Positions 27,558 through 37,120 are shown, counted from the stretch's first letter. The stretch: DNA of 64,000 bases from Paenibacillus sp. FSL H8-0548 (GCF_038630985.1 NZ_CP152049.1:5042501-5106500); one strand, 5' to 3'. Translations and numbers: made by a program. Notes: generated by a model not told the origin, from the sequence alone.

Positions 27558-28463
27558 CTAGAAGAGCGCATTCTCTGCATTAATCTTACGTACAATCGTG
27601 TTCACCGTTATGACAAGTAGGAATCCTACAATCGCTTGGTAGAAACCAACTGCAGCAGACATGCCGACATCGCCTACAGCAATAAATGAACGGTATACAT
27701 ACGTATCAATAACAGAGGTTGTAGAATATAAGGTACCTGTATCTTTGGTTACCATATAGAACAAGCCAAAGTCTGAATGGAAGATACCACCTAGAGCAAG
27801 AATAGTTAAGATTACAATTAGAGGCGTTAACAATGGAACGGTAATCTTCCACCGCATCTGATTTTTAGTTGCACCATCTACTTCAGCTGCTTCATAATAA
27901 GAACGATCAATAGCCATTATCCCTGCATAGAAAATGATGGTGTTGTAGCCGACCTGCTTCCAAAAGTTAACGATTGTCAGAATATACGGCCACAGCTCCG
28001 GCTTCTGATACCATAGGATAAAATCGAATCCCAATTTCTCTAACCAACGATTCAATATACCCAAATCTACATTTAAAAAGGCAAAGGTTATAAACGCAAC
28101 AACCGGCCAGGATAAGAAGTAAGGGAAAAATAGTGTGGTTTGAAAAATTTTAACCGCCGTCTTTCGAGTAATCTCACTTAGAATGATGGCTAAGAATATA
28201 GCTCCTACGGTCACAGTAACAATAAAAAGAAGATTCATGAAAATCGTATTAAAGGTAACACGGAAGGCATCTTGTGAGCTAAAGAAAAATTCAAAATTTT
28301 TAAAGCCTACCCAATCGCTGCCCCAAATGCCCTGATCGTAACGGTAATCCTTAAAAGCTAGAATAACTCCGAACATAGGCACGTATTGGAATAGAAAGAG
28401 CAGCGCGATAGCTGGGAAACACATAATGAGTAAACTACGGTGTATCGATTTTTTCATCTGCAT
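27558..28463 (-). CDS. Sugar ABC importer permease (YteP/LplB-like)
   Basis: 301 residues, six membrane helices, with the EAA loop EAAEVDGATKNQMRWKITVP near residue 190. The N-terminal FLFQYVPMFGVILAFKDYR is typical of LplB/YteP permeases. First gene of the importer operon, preceded by GGAGGTGATTTGA. Its upstream region shares a 16-base string with the region before the beta-helix gene at 15200. The order regulator, permease, permease, binding protein, polysaccharide enzymes resembles the B. subtilis ytdP-yte-ytc rhamnogalacturonan region (established there; the parallel is inferred). Confidence 0.92.
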   Translation of the reverse strand: MQMKKSIHRSLLIMCFPAIALLFLFQYVPMFGVILAFKDYRYDQGIWGSDWVGFKNFEFFFSSQDAFRVTFNTIFMNLLFIVTVTVGAIFLAIILSEITRKTAVKIFQTTLFFPYFLSWPVVAFITFAFLNVDLGILNRWLEKLGFDFILWYQKPELWPYILTIVNFWKQVGYNTIIFYAGIMAIDRSYYEAAEVDGATKNQMRWKITVPLLTPLIVILTILALGGIFHSDFGLFYMVTKDTGTLYSTTSVIDTYVYRSFIAVGDVGMSAAVGFYQAIVGFLLVITVNTIVRKINAENALF

Positions 28464-28621
28464 TCAAATCACCTCCTCATTCATCGATCATTCATTTTGT
28501 GAATTCAACATACCAAATCGAATATCCCTATTCATACTATCTGATTTACTAAATCCTATTTTTTTCACTGTTAATTAACCGAATTTCTCTACTATTTAAA
28601 TCAACCTTCATAATTACACAA

Positions 28622-28650
28622 AGAACCTACCCTTATTTCTGGTAGGTTCT
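28622..28650 (-). terminator. Terminator after the AraC-type regulator gene
   Basis: Stem AGAACCTACC / GGTAGGTTCT, ten base pairs with a nine-base loop, 34 bases beyond the regulator's stop. Confidence 0.6.
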
Positions 28651-28683
28651 CCAATTATTATCATTTATTGAAGATTAGATTAG

Positions 28684-31014
28684 TTAAAGCTTATTGTTCT
28701 GTTTCAAAACCAAATTGTGTCGATATTCTGCTGGAGTGATTCCATACTGTTTTTTGAACAGTTTATAGAAAGTCGCTTCGTTATTATATCCAACTTTGGC
28801 TGCTATTTCTTTCACACTTTTGCTCGTGTTTTTCAAAAGTTCAAGCACGTGTTCCATTCTAAGATCATGAATATATTGCGCCACTGACTTCCCAACCTCA
28901 TCCTTGAATATCTGTCCTAAGTAATTCGCCGAAATGTTAAAGCTAGCGGCGATTGCTTTCAAGCTTAAATCAGTGCTATCACTTTCCTGTTCAATATAAT
29001 GCAATACCGAGCTAATTAACAAACTATGCTTCTGTTCTGTATCGGGCTGTAAACGAGCCATAATACTTTCAATCATCTCAAGGAATAAAGGTGCAATTTG
29101 CTTTAATTCATCTGCTTTAAGAATATCTGCACAAAATTCATTGAAATTATATTCAATGACTTGCATTCTGTTCGTATTAAGTTCATGCACCATACGATTG
29201 ATCATAAAAGCAATTCGCAATATGGGGAAAACGGTGGCATCTCGATCATAATTTACAGTTACCTGATCAATAGTTTCCTTTATTCTAGAACTAGCCTCCT
29301 CCAAATGACCACTCCGAATATCGACCATTAATTGATCAACGCTTTGACTTGGAAATACGAACTCCCTTTGTTCAAAAGTGGAATCCTGATTCCGTTCTCT
29401 TAAGATTTGTCCATAACCTACAAAGAAACGATCTTCAAATCGACTCTGTAAGCGCAAAAATTGCTCTCTGATTGCTGAATGATCATCCAATACCGCCGAA
29501 TAGACAACAGATACCGATAATTTTCTTGAAATCCGGTTGATTAAGCTTTGAATTTGATGAATATGATCTTCCAAAGCTTTGCTTAAAGCTGGCTCATCCG
29601 GATCACATTGAACATAATAAACAAAATTACGTTTATCCAGATGGGCTTGAATAAATGGATTTTCTTCACCTAACACTTCATCGGCTACATTCGTTACTGC
29701 AAAGTGAATCAGCTTTTCTTCTTCCACATTCATACTATTAAGAACATGGAACTGATCAATTTGAATGAGGATGAGCCGATAATGACTTACATTAAGCAGT
29801 AAATCTTGAATCTCATTATTACGTACATCTTTCATTGGATTATTCGCTACGCTATTCCCTAATAATATCGACTTGAAGGCGTTATCACGAATAATTTCAT
29901 CCGCCGTGCTTTTCCTTTTTTTGTAGTCGCCCAATTCTCGAAGGCTTATATTGAATATGGATGTTAAATACTCATGATCATCTTGGAAATTAACGGGTGT
30001 TGACGGATCATCCCATGTGTTTTTCACTAATTTCACTAATTTCCCGAAGGGTCGATAAATCGTTCGAGATACGAATAAAGCTACAATGACCGCAAGGAAA
30101 ATAAAAAAGAATGTATACCAAATCGTTTGATTAAGCACATAACGAATGGGCTTGAATACAGTTTCGTACGGTTCATTGGAGATAATGTACCATTCTGTAT
30201 CTGGAATCAAGAGGTATGTTAAGACACGTTTCTTGTTGTCTATTTCCATTATAAAGCTTGACCCTGCTTCGTCTTCCGCTATAATTCGGTTGAATAATGA
30301 TTCTGGAATGCGATCGAACATTGCGAGCTGACTACTGCCATCAACAATAACATTACCATCCTTGTCTATGATCATGATTGATCGATCATTTCGACTAAAT
30401 TCGTTCAGGTTGTTTCGAAGCCAATCCATATTAACATTGACTATTAATGCACCCATGGGCACTTTCTGCTCATCGACATCATCATATAATAGATAGGTAA
30501 ACACTTCTCGATTCATAGTCGCCATAACAAGTGGTAATAGCCGTGGAATAGGTTCTAATATTGGGTAATGCTGGCCTTCCGTGATCAACAATTCAACTTC
30601 GGGATCATGGGTAAATGCCCCACTCCCTGAGGTCGAATAAAATCCTTGTAGGAAATGGTTGTAAATAACAGCCGAGTGTAACATAGCATTACTCTTGACT
30701 GTTAATGCTAGACTATTGATAAAGGATTGCGTGAAAAAATTTTCTTCTTCCTTACGATACATTAAATTTGCAGTGTTTGGCTGCAAAAATTGAGCCGTCA
30801 TAAAATCCTTAACAGCATTATTCATATACTTTATATTCTGACTATTTTGCGACAAGATACGTTGGTTATAATCGTAGGTTATATTCAGCCCAAGCTTTTC
30901 AATCTGCCGGAACATAATATTCGAGAAAAACACAACTAATAATACGCTGCACATCGTAATGATTATGAAGATTTTCACTATCGTTTTGGAACCAATTCTA
31001 TATAATAGAGTCAT
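28684..31014 (-). CDS. Membrane-bound AraC-family regulator with extracellular sensor (YtdP-like)
   Basis: 776 residues: a membrane helix at about 10-30, an extracellular Cache-like sensor region to about 285, a second helix at about 290-310, a long cytoplasmic stretch, and a C-terminal AraC DNA-binding domain at about 670-770 (LKAIAASFNISANYLGQIF and VKEIAAKVGYNNEATFYKLF). The plan and length match B. subtilis YtdP, which sits next to rhamnogalacturonan genes. It lies directly upstream of the importer genes and probably activates this locus on sensing an oligosaccharide, perhaps through the binding protein. The ATG at 31014 is favoured over a TTG six bases earlier because GGTGAT stands eight bases upstream. 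Confidence 0.88.
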   Translation of the reverse strand: MTLLYRIGSKTIVKIFIIITMCSVLLVVFFSNIMFRQIEKLGLNITYDYNQRILSQNSQNIKYMNNAVKDFMTAQFLQPNTANLMYRKEEENFFTQSFINSLALTVKSNAMLHSAVIYNHFLQGFYSTSGSGAFTHDPEVELLITEGQHYPILEPIPRLLPLVMATMNREVFTYLLYDDVDEQKVPMGALIVNVNMDWLRNNLNEFSRNDRSIMIIDKDGNVIVDGSSQLAMFDRIPESLFNRIIAEDEAGSSFIMEIDNKKRVLTYLLIPDTEWYIISNEPYETVFKPIRYVLNQTIWYTFFFIFLAVIVALFVSRTIYRPFGKLVKLVKNTWDDPSTPVNFQDDHEYLTSIFNISLRELGDYKKRKSTADEIIRDNAFKSILLGNSVANNPMKDVRNNEIQDLLLNVSHYRLILIQIDQFHVLNSMNVEEEKLIHFAVTNVADEVLGEENPFIQAHLDKRNFVYYVQCDPDEPALSKALEDHIHQIQSLINRISRKLSVSVVYSAVLDDHSAIREQFLRLQSRFEDRFFVGYGQILRERNQDSTFEQREFVFPSQSVDQLMVDIRSGHLEEASSRIKETIDQVTVNYDRDATVFPILRIAFMINRMVHELNTNRMQVIEYNFNEFCADILKADELKQIAPLFLEMIESIMARLQPDTEQKHSLLISSVLHYIEQESDSTDLSLKAIAASFNISANYLGQIFKDEVGKSVAQYIHDLRMEHVLELLKNTSKSVKEIAAKVGYNNEATFYKLFKKQYGITPAEYRHNLVLKQNNKL

Positions 31015-31260
31015 AACCAATCATCACCGATCCTTATCGTAAAGTACACCCATAATATACTAGAAACATAACAGTTCTGCGATGAACTAGCCACTGTCCG
31101 AATTAACAAACACTCCAATTTATAAGAAATCCGGTTCAACTTCATTGGTAAACCAGAATATCTGCTATGACCAAGTGATTCTCCTCTCTACTACAAATCA
31201 TATTTACCTTACGAAAGTATACTCTAAGTTCTCACATATTTATAAATGCAAGACCTAGCA

Positions 31261-31617
31261 TTCAGCGAGTATCCACGTGGATCTAAAAAACTCATCAAGA
31301 AACAAGAAAGGTTCTATGTCATCCGTTCTCGGGTGACTACCTTTATGAAGACTTTCAAGCGAACCTCTCAAGTTATTATTGATCGGTTGCTTCTTCAGGT
31401 ATAGAGATTATTAATTCAATATACATTACCTGCAATCGGCTCAGCATCGAGGACCAACCAGGAATCAGCTCCAACTACAAAACGTTGGATTCGCTTGACC
31501 CTTCAGGCCATGGAAGGGTTCATTATGTGCCAATCCATCACCATGGGGCTCCTGCAATTGATCGCTTTGCGCTACTCCGGTCGTGTCCCCACTTTATTTT
31601 TACGCTTATGCTCGTAA
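31261..31617 (+). pseudogene. Probable transposase remnant
   Basis: One frame stays open over most of this stretch apart from a TAG at 31402. It reads GSKKLIKKQERFYVIRSRV, then KTFKRTSQVIIDRLLLQV, and after the stop AMEGFIMCQSITMGLLQLI, ending LRLCS and a TAA at 31615. The Gln/Leu-rich end with ALRYSGRVPTLFLRL looks like the C-terminal end of a DDE transposase. No start codon with ribosome site and no terminal inverted repeats are seen. Family cannot be named; the call rests on style and on surrounding decay. Confidence 0.35.
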
Positions 31618-31804
31618 TACCTCTCTTAACATAAGTTCTTTTTTGGGGGTCGTGAATCTGCTGAATGTTGAAACAAAAGTGGACTTTGTCGTTAATCTCA
31701 TTTATATGAGCAATATAGGAGCATTTACTAAGAGGTGTGTTAGAGTCCAATCTGACCGCAAAGATCAAGTCTTATTGCATAAGGTCGAATGAATTGACGT
31801 ATTA

Positions 31805-31832
31805 AAGCCACCTTCATGGCTGAAGGTGGCTT
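31805..31832. terminator. Hairpin in the accessory patch
   Basis: Perfect 11-base stem AAGCCACCTTC / GAAGGTGGCTT with a six-base loop. No intact gene abuts it on either side, so it is probably left from a lost gene. Confidence 0.5.
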
Positions 31833-31904
31833 CTCCTCGGTTTCGTGTTACATCCAATCTTAATATTATTGCCTGACATAACTGATTGCTTTCCGCGACC
31901 TATT

Positions 31905-31937
31905 GACTAAGCCAACACGTGAAGAGTGGGCTTAGTC
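31905..31937 (-). terminator. Hairpin below the frameshifted secreted-protein gene
   Basis: Stem GACTAAGCC / GGCTTAGTC extended by further pairs around a bulge. It lies 68 bases after the stop of the broken gene. Confidence 0.45.
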
Positions 31938-32004
31938 TGGACTATATATTTAAATCAGTTCTTGCTCCCTCTTACTTTATACAGCATTGCTTTATTATCA
32001 ATTA

Positions 32005-32599
32005 TTACGCGAAAATATTTGATAATTGAATAGACCATGTAGAACCGAAACCAGATAGAGTAGCAGTTGAAGTTACTCCAACATTTGGTTTACTTATACC
32101 AGATCCTGTAGATAAAACTGCTTTCCAAGTTGATGGCGCAAAATAATTAAATGTGAGAGATGTCGGATTCTTAGTTACGCTATTTTGAAACAAACCTCCT
32201 CCAACTGGAATTCCATAAACTCCATATATCACTTCTTGATTTGTCAAAGTGATACCCGAGGCATATATCCCCCATCCTCCATCAACGTGATCCAGCAACC
32301 AATATACGAATCCGTTACTATCATAAACATAAGAAACGTAAATTGTGCCGTTTTATATTTAGTAACATATAAAGTACTCTCGTTGTCCTGAGAATAAACT
32401 GTTTCTTCAGTAAGCTGGTTGCCAATTGGTAAATCTGAAACATTATTCTTCGCTCTTTCTACCAATTCATCTTGATCCTTTATTTCTGTATGCCTCTCTA
32501 ATAATTTGGATTGAGCATTCGGAGATGAGGCCATTATCGGGATACTAATAAAAGTGCAACTAACGTTGATAAAAACAAACTAACAATCTTTTCCCTCAA
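32005..32599 (-). pseudogene. Secreted protein gene with two frameshifts
   Basis: Three frames join into one sensible protein. A TTG at 32599 opens a signal peptide (MREKIVSLFLSTLVALLLVS) that runs into a stop. The next frame, from about 32545, continues the cleavage region SIPIMASSPNAQS and a polar N-terminus, then loses sense after TLYVTKYKTAQ near 32343. The third frame restores IYVSYVYDSNGFVYWLLDHV and runs through GGWGIYASGITLTNQE to QLSNIFA and a stop at 32005. The rebuilt protein would be about 195 residues, secreted, beta-rich in its C-terminal half. I do not recognise a family. Either the gene has decayed or there are two sequencing indels; both halves still read as clean coding sequence. 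Confidence 0.7.
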
Positions 32600-32683
32600 C
32601 TTCAAAACATCCTAAAATTTTATATTTATTATATAAAATGATATTAGTTCAACTAGAATAATCAATCAATTAATTTTATGTGT

Positions 32684-33082
32684 TTAGTCGGATTTAAATT
32701 TACAAAAACTGCTGATTAAAGAAAAACCAAATAAAAACGCCACTAGATAGTGTCCGTTGTAATTGTATAATCCATTAAAAATAAAAGCCAATCCAGACAA
32801 CTTTAAGTAAAAAGCGAGAAATGGATATGAGGCTACTATAGAACTCAAAACAAGGATTATAAGATGTGATTTATTTACTGTAAAAACCTTAGGAATACCT
32901 CTGTACAAAGAAAAATAAATTCCAATTAAGATTGGAATTGTTCCCCAAGACCATAAATTGTAGGCATAATTCATTGTTTCTTTATATTTCGTATCAAAGT
33001 AATCAAAAGACTTGTTTGACAGAAATAATACTCCAAAGAACCCAACAGTCCAAAAAAACAAATATAAATTCCGCTTAAGCAT
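32684..33082 (-). CDS. Small hypothetical membrane protein, four predicted helices
   Basis: 132 residues with four hydrophobic segments (about 7-24, 38-58, 71-90 and 105-125), rich in Phe, Tyr and Leu. I recognise no family. The ATG at 33082 is chosen because GGAGG lies seven bases upstream; the frame extends 12 codons further without support. It stands alone, about 85 bases upstream of the broken secreted-protein gene in the same direction, in an AT-rich stretch unlike the surrounding core genes, which suggests acquired DNA. Confidence 0.65.
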   Translation of the reverse strand: MLKRNLYLFFWTVGFFGVLFLSNKSFDYFDTKYKETMNYAYNLWSWGTIPILIGIYFSLYRGIPKVFTVNKSHLIILVLSSIVASYPFLAFYLKLSGLAFIFNGLYNYNGHYLVAFLFGFSLISSFCKFKSD

Positions 33083-33473
33083 CTGAGAACCTCCAAAATT
33101 TTTCATACTAAATTCCATATTCTACAAACTGATCACAAATTCCTTTTTTTACATTTTAACGATGAAATTTTATAAATATGATTTTAGACTACCCTAACTA
33201 TTTTACCATCCCAGGAATAGCCATGTATTTCTGCTGATTAAACCAGTTAAAACCGTTTTCCACGAAACGTTTGTTCCTATTATTTCAGGAACATGTATTC
33301 ATACTTAATTAGTAAATAAGGGACTAACGTCATTCGATAGTCCCTTCAAACAGTTTCCTCAGCTATGGTTCATTGCGGAGTATTCTTTCATATTAGAGTC
33401 GTAGCAGCATACAATCTCTTTAACTCTTGATCTCTTTTCTAACAGTTCCTCGACAATTTTCACAATCCGAATT
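33083..33473. other. Intergenic stretch after the GH2 gene
   Basis: AT-rich. It holds the hairpin at 33318-33346 and, on the minus strand at 33359-33463, a 34-codon open frame beginning GTG that continues directly from the GH2 stop but lacks a ribosome site. Nothing else is supported. Confidence 0.4.
33318..33346 (-). terminator. Terminator downstream of the GH2 gene
   Basis: Stem AAGGGACTA / TAGTCCCTT with an 11-base loop, about 130 bases past the GH2 stop. It probably ends the second sugar operon. Confidence 0.5.
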
Positions 33474-36293
33474 TTAGAGTACATCGTAATTGACAGCGGC
33501 TATTGGGAATTGTGCAAGAAGCTCGGCCGCACTGATCCTCTTCTTAGGCTTGAACTGCTCACTCATCAGATAGGCAAAAATTTCGTTGAATAAAAACAGC
33601 ATTTCCGGTCTTTTGTTAACAGCATCGTCCGTCAGCCGTAGTGTCGACACAAACAGCTTGCCTTGTCCTACGCCACATTCGAATACGGTAGCCAGTGATT
33701 TCATTCGGGCAAAATGATCTATGACCTCTACAATCGGCTCAATCGATGGCATGGAATCCAAGCTGATCGCCACGGAATGCTCAGTCATCTCATACATATG
33801 CCAATCCGTTTGCCCCTCGTGGGGGAAACGCTCCAGCGCCGGATGCTTATGAAGTATAAGTCCCATTGTCGTACCGCGCTGATTCGGAAACCATAGATAG
33901 TTCCAGAAAATTGGCAAATGACGGATCGAGACGCTATCCTGTATGGCCTCCTTGGCTGGCATTAACCACACATTGCCGCCATCTTGCATAAATTGCAGCA
34001 GCTCCTTGCTCATCCGGTCAGCAATGACAAGCTTGGTTTCTTCCGCCATCCGGTAGCTTAACCAATGAATACCGATCTGTTGGCTGTAAACGGCATCCTG
34101 CAGAAACGTGCGGACATTGTTGATGTTGGTAAGCACCTTCCCTTTGTGCTCTTGCCATACAGGCCGAGGAAATACCCAAAAATCCCATTCGTTGGTACAT
34201 ACCTCTCGTCCACTTTGCGTTAATTTCACTGAAAGGCTTATCTTCTCTGCACCGATTTCCGGCATATGAAATACGATCTGCGGAAGCTTTGTTGTTTTAC
34301 CGTTAATGATAGACTCTATAGATACAGCTTCCATGTTCAAGACACCTGACTCTCCCGTGAAGCTCCACGACAGTTCTGCTTCGTTCAGTAATTCTCTACC
34401 GAAATGAGAAACCTCCAGATCAATTTCTGCCTGCTCTCCTGCAAAGAAAGTGCGTCCGCTGCTCCGCATCAGTAGGACGGTCTCTCCATTGAAGGCGCGT
34501 ACCTCCTCCGCTGTCGCTATCCCTTTATCATCCCAGAACACATCAAGAATTCCAGTTGTCGCATGGCCCTGGCCGGGAAAGTCACGAATATCAAGCAGTT
34601 GGATGCCTGCCAGATTCGGCGTTCGCCGAGCTCGCTCCATTGCCTCCTTCAAGGATTGCATAAGCAAGGAGCCGGTAATTTTCTGAAATTGTGGAAGCCG
34701 CTCTTCCCACTGTTTGTATCTCAGGTTTTCATTGATGTAACCGAGCCATGAGGGCTCCAGCACACCCGTATATTTCTCAGCTTCCTGCGGTCTTACATAC
34801 ATCGTGAACTGTCCATGCTCGTGTGCAAGCATTGGCTTAGTTCCCAAGCGTGTAACTGCAGCGAAATCCTGTGTCGTGTTAGGCGTTGCCGCATAATCGG
34901 TGTTAACCGGTGGATGCCAATTCATGGTCGGAATGTAGAAATCCCCTTCTCTGTCCCCCTCAGGCAGATGGCCAAAGCCGGTATTATCTGTATACAGGCG
35001 AGTTGGATCAAGCTCCCGCGCTTTCCTTACAAGCTCATTGAGCTGCTCATGACCTTCTTTGCCAATCAGTTCATTGCCTAAGGATAATAAGATGAAGGAT
35101 GGATGCTCATTTATGGATTGAAGCAGCTCCGTAAGCTCCTCCCTGTAGAATTCATGAGCCTTCGGATTGGCTTCATGTGAACGGGTAATATAGTGTCTGG
35201 ACCATTGAGGGAGCTCGGTCTGGACCAGCATGCCTTCCTCATCTGCCGCTAACCAGAATGGCTTCGGCGGACTCCAGCTGTGCAGCCGAACATGATTAAA
35301 GCCATAACTTTTGGCAATTTGAAATTGCCTGCGGTAAGCTTCAACATCCCAAACTGGATAACCAGTAAGCGGAAATATACAACAGTCCACATAACCGCGT
35401 AGAAATACGGCTTCGCCGTTCAGCTTTAGCTTGGTGCCCTCTGTTTCAATACAGCGCAGTCCGAAGCGTCTAGACTGATTATCGACCATCCGGCCGTCCT
35501 GTTTAAGCACTATATCTGCTGTGTAAAGATGCGGATTGGAATCCGACCAGAGTACCGCATCCTCACCAAGCATTAGCGTGACAACGGCTGTACCCTTGCG
35601 ATCCGGGATGACGGATGCGTTTACGTTGAGCCCATTATGGACGTTGACAATTGCTTCAACCGACCAGTCTCCAGCTTCATTGAATCCGTCAGCATTTGCC
35701 ATGCCTGCAAGGCTCGTCACAAATGTGATTTGCTTATGCTCTACATCCGGCACCAGCTTTATATGCTGTATGGAAACCTTAGGAATAGCCTCCAATTTAA
35801 CGCCGCCGGTGATACCGCCCCAATTCGTCGCAGTATGGTAGGAATGAATATGTGTTTCTTCCATATCCATATGCATCTCATTATTAACCCGAATCAATAG
35901 CTTGATTTTCTCGCCAGCAGCAGCAATCTCATTCAGCTCGTATCGGTGATCGTTAACGAGTGACTGGCGCTCGCCCATTGCTTTTCCATTCACCCACAAT
36001 GCCGTATGCCAATGCACACCGGAGATGACCAGCCGGAATTTGTGATTCTCTAGATGCTCCGGCAGTTCAAGCACTGTGCCGTACCAGGCGCTGCCGATAT
36101 ACTCTCGCTTTTTCTTCCAGGCTCCGATCGGCTGGTGAGCGGAGGGCTCACCGAAGCCCTGCTCCTCCCAAGAGCCATTCACATGGATCAGTGATTCAAG
36201 CTTATTAACGGACGTAGATTTACCCAGAAGCCTATCCTCAGGATCAAGCTGGAACCGCCATTCCCCATTAAGGGGGATAATCTCTCTTGTCAT
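33474..36293 (-). CDS. GH2 glycosidase (beta-galactosidase / beta-glucuronidase type)
   Basis: 939 residues, no signal peptide, so cytoplasmic. Order: sugar-binding jellyroll (1-170, opening LNGEWRFQLDPEDR), Ig-like domain (170-280), TIM barrel (285-600) and two further C-terminal beta domains. The acid/base Glu408 is in LLSLGNELIG and the nucleophile Glu492 in MLAHEHGQFTMY, 84 residues apart as is usual for GH2. The substrate specificity (galactose, glucuronic acid, mannose or arabinose) cannot be read. It is the last gene of an operon with two permeases and a binding protein, so it should cut what they import. The start follows a GGAGGAGG site. Confidence 0.9.
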   Translation of the reverse strand: MTREIIPLNGEWRFQLDPEDRLLGKSTSVNKLESLIHVNGSWEEQGFGEPSAHQPIGAWKKKREYIGSAWYGTVLELPEHLENHKFRLVISGVHWHTALWVNGKAMGERQSLVNDHRYELNEIAAAGEKIKLLIRVNNEMHMDMEETHIHSYHTATNWGGITGGVKLEAIPKVSIQHIKLVPDVEHKQITFVTSLAGMANADGFNEAGDWSVEAIVNVHNGLNVNASVIPDRKGTAVVTLMLGEDAVLWSDSNPHLYTADIVLKQDGRMVDNQSRRFGLRCIETEGTKLKLNGEAVFLRGYVDCCIFPLTGYPVWDVEAYRRQFQIAKSYGFNHVRLHSWSPPKPFWLAADEEGMLVQTELPQWSRHYITRSHEANPKAHEFYREELTELLQSINEHPSFILLSLGNELIGKEGHEQLNELVRKARELDPTRLYTDNTGFGHLPEGDREGDFYIPTMNWHPPVNTDYAATPNTTQDFAAVTRLGTKPMLAHEHGQFTMYVRPQEAEKYTGVLEPSWLGYINENLRYKQWEERLPQFQKITGSLLMQSLKEAMERARRTPNLAGIQLLDIRDFPGQGHATTGILDVFWDDKGIATAEEVRAFNGETVLLMRSSGRTFFAGEQAEIDLEVSHFGRELLNEAELSWSFTGESGVLNMEAVSIESIINGKTTKLPQIVFHMPEIGAEKISLSVKLTQSGREVCTNEWDFWVFPRPVWQEHKGKVLTNINNVRTFLQDAVYSQQIGIHWLSYRMAEETKLVIADRMSKELLQFMQDGGNVWLMPAKEAIQDSVSIRHLPIFWNYLWFPNQRGTTMGLILHKHPALERFPHEGQTDWHMYEMTEHSVAISLDSMPSIEPIVEVIDHFARMKSLATVFECGVGQGKLFVSTLRLTDDAVNKRPEMLFLFNEIFAYLMSEQFKPKKRISAAELLAQFPIAAVNYDVL

Positions 36294-36316
36294 TAATTAA
36301 TTCCTCCTCCTATGTA

Positions 36317-37120
36317 TTAGCCCTTAACAGCTCCGGCAGTTACACCTTTAATAAAGGTTTTTGAGCCCAGGATAAAGATAATCAGAAGCGGTATCGTTGT
36401 CATCGTAAGTGCAGCCATTCGCGCAGCGTAATCTGTACGATGAACGATGCCTAGATTGGATATAAATACAGGAATCGTATACCATCTGCTATCGTTAATA
36501 GTAATGAGCGGGAGCAAATAGTTATTCCATGACCAGACAAAGATCAGAATGGACAAGGTAACTAACCCGGATTTGATGATTGGAAATACGATTTGAAACA
36601 GAATACGCGGCTCAGTACAACCATCTATGCGCGCGCATTCGATGACTTCATCAGGTATGGTATCCCGCATGAACTGTGTCATGAAGAAGGCTCCGAATGG
36701 AAACGCAAACCAGATCAGAATAATGGGCCATAATGTGTTGCCAAGACCCAACACTCGCATTTCCGTAATATAGCCGATAAGGCCAACCTGTGTAGGGACC
36801 ATCATCGTAATAACAATAAAATAATTGAGTGCTTTCTTAAACCTGAATTGATATTTGGCGATAGCAAAGCCGATCAGCACACTGAACAGCACACCAGCCA
36901 CCACGGAGCCGATCGATACGATAAGACTGTTGGAATATACCTGCACAAAATTCGACTTCAATACCGTTGTGAAATTTTCAAACATATAGCTGCCTGGCAG
37001 CAGCGGGATTCCCTGAAATAAATCCTCATTGTAATGGGTAGACATCACAATCATCAGATAGAAGGGAAAGAGAGATAATATCGTTAAAATAATCAGAAAG
37101 CTGCGAGAAATGATTTTCAT
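36317..37120 (-). CDS. Sugar ABC importer permease, MalG-like
   Basis: 267 residues with six membrane helices; the EAA-loop variant ECARIDGCTEPRILFQIVFP is at about residues 160-180 and the C-terminus is FIKGVTAGAVKG. Its ATG shares the A of the preceding permease's TAA stop (TAATG), so the two are translationally coupled. The GH2 gene follows 23 bases later. No ATPase subunit is encoded nearby. Confidence 0.92.
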   Translation of the reverse strand: MKIISRSFLIILTILSLFPFYLMIVMSTHYNEDLFQGIPLLPGSYMFENFTTVLKSNFVQVYSNSLIVSIGSVVAGVLFSVLIGFAIAKYQFRFKKALNYFIVITMMVPTQVGLIGYITEMRVLGLGNTLWPIILIWFAFPFGAFFMTQFMRDTIPDEVIECARIDGCTEPRILFQIVFPIIKSGLVTLSILIFVWSWNNYLLPLITINDSRWYTIPVFISNLGIVHRTDYAARMAALTMTTIPLLIIFILGSKTFIKGVTAGAVKG

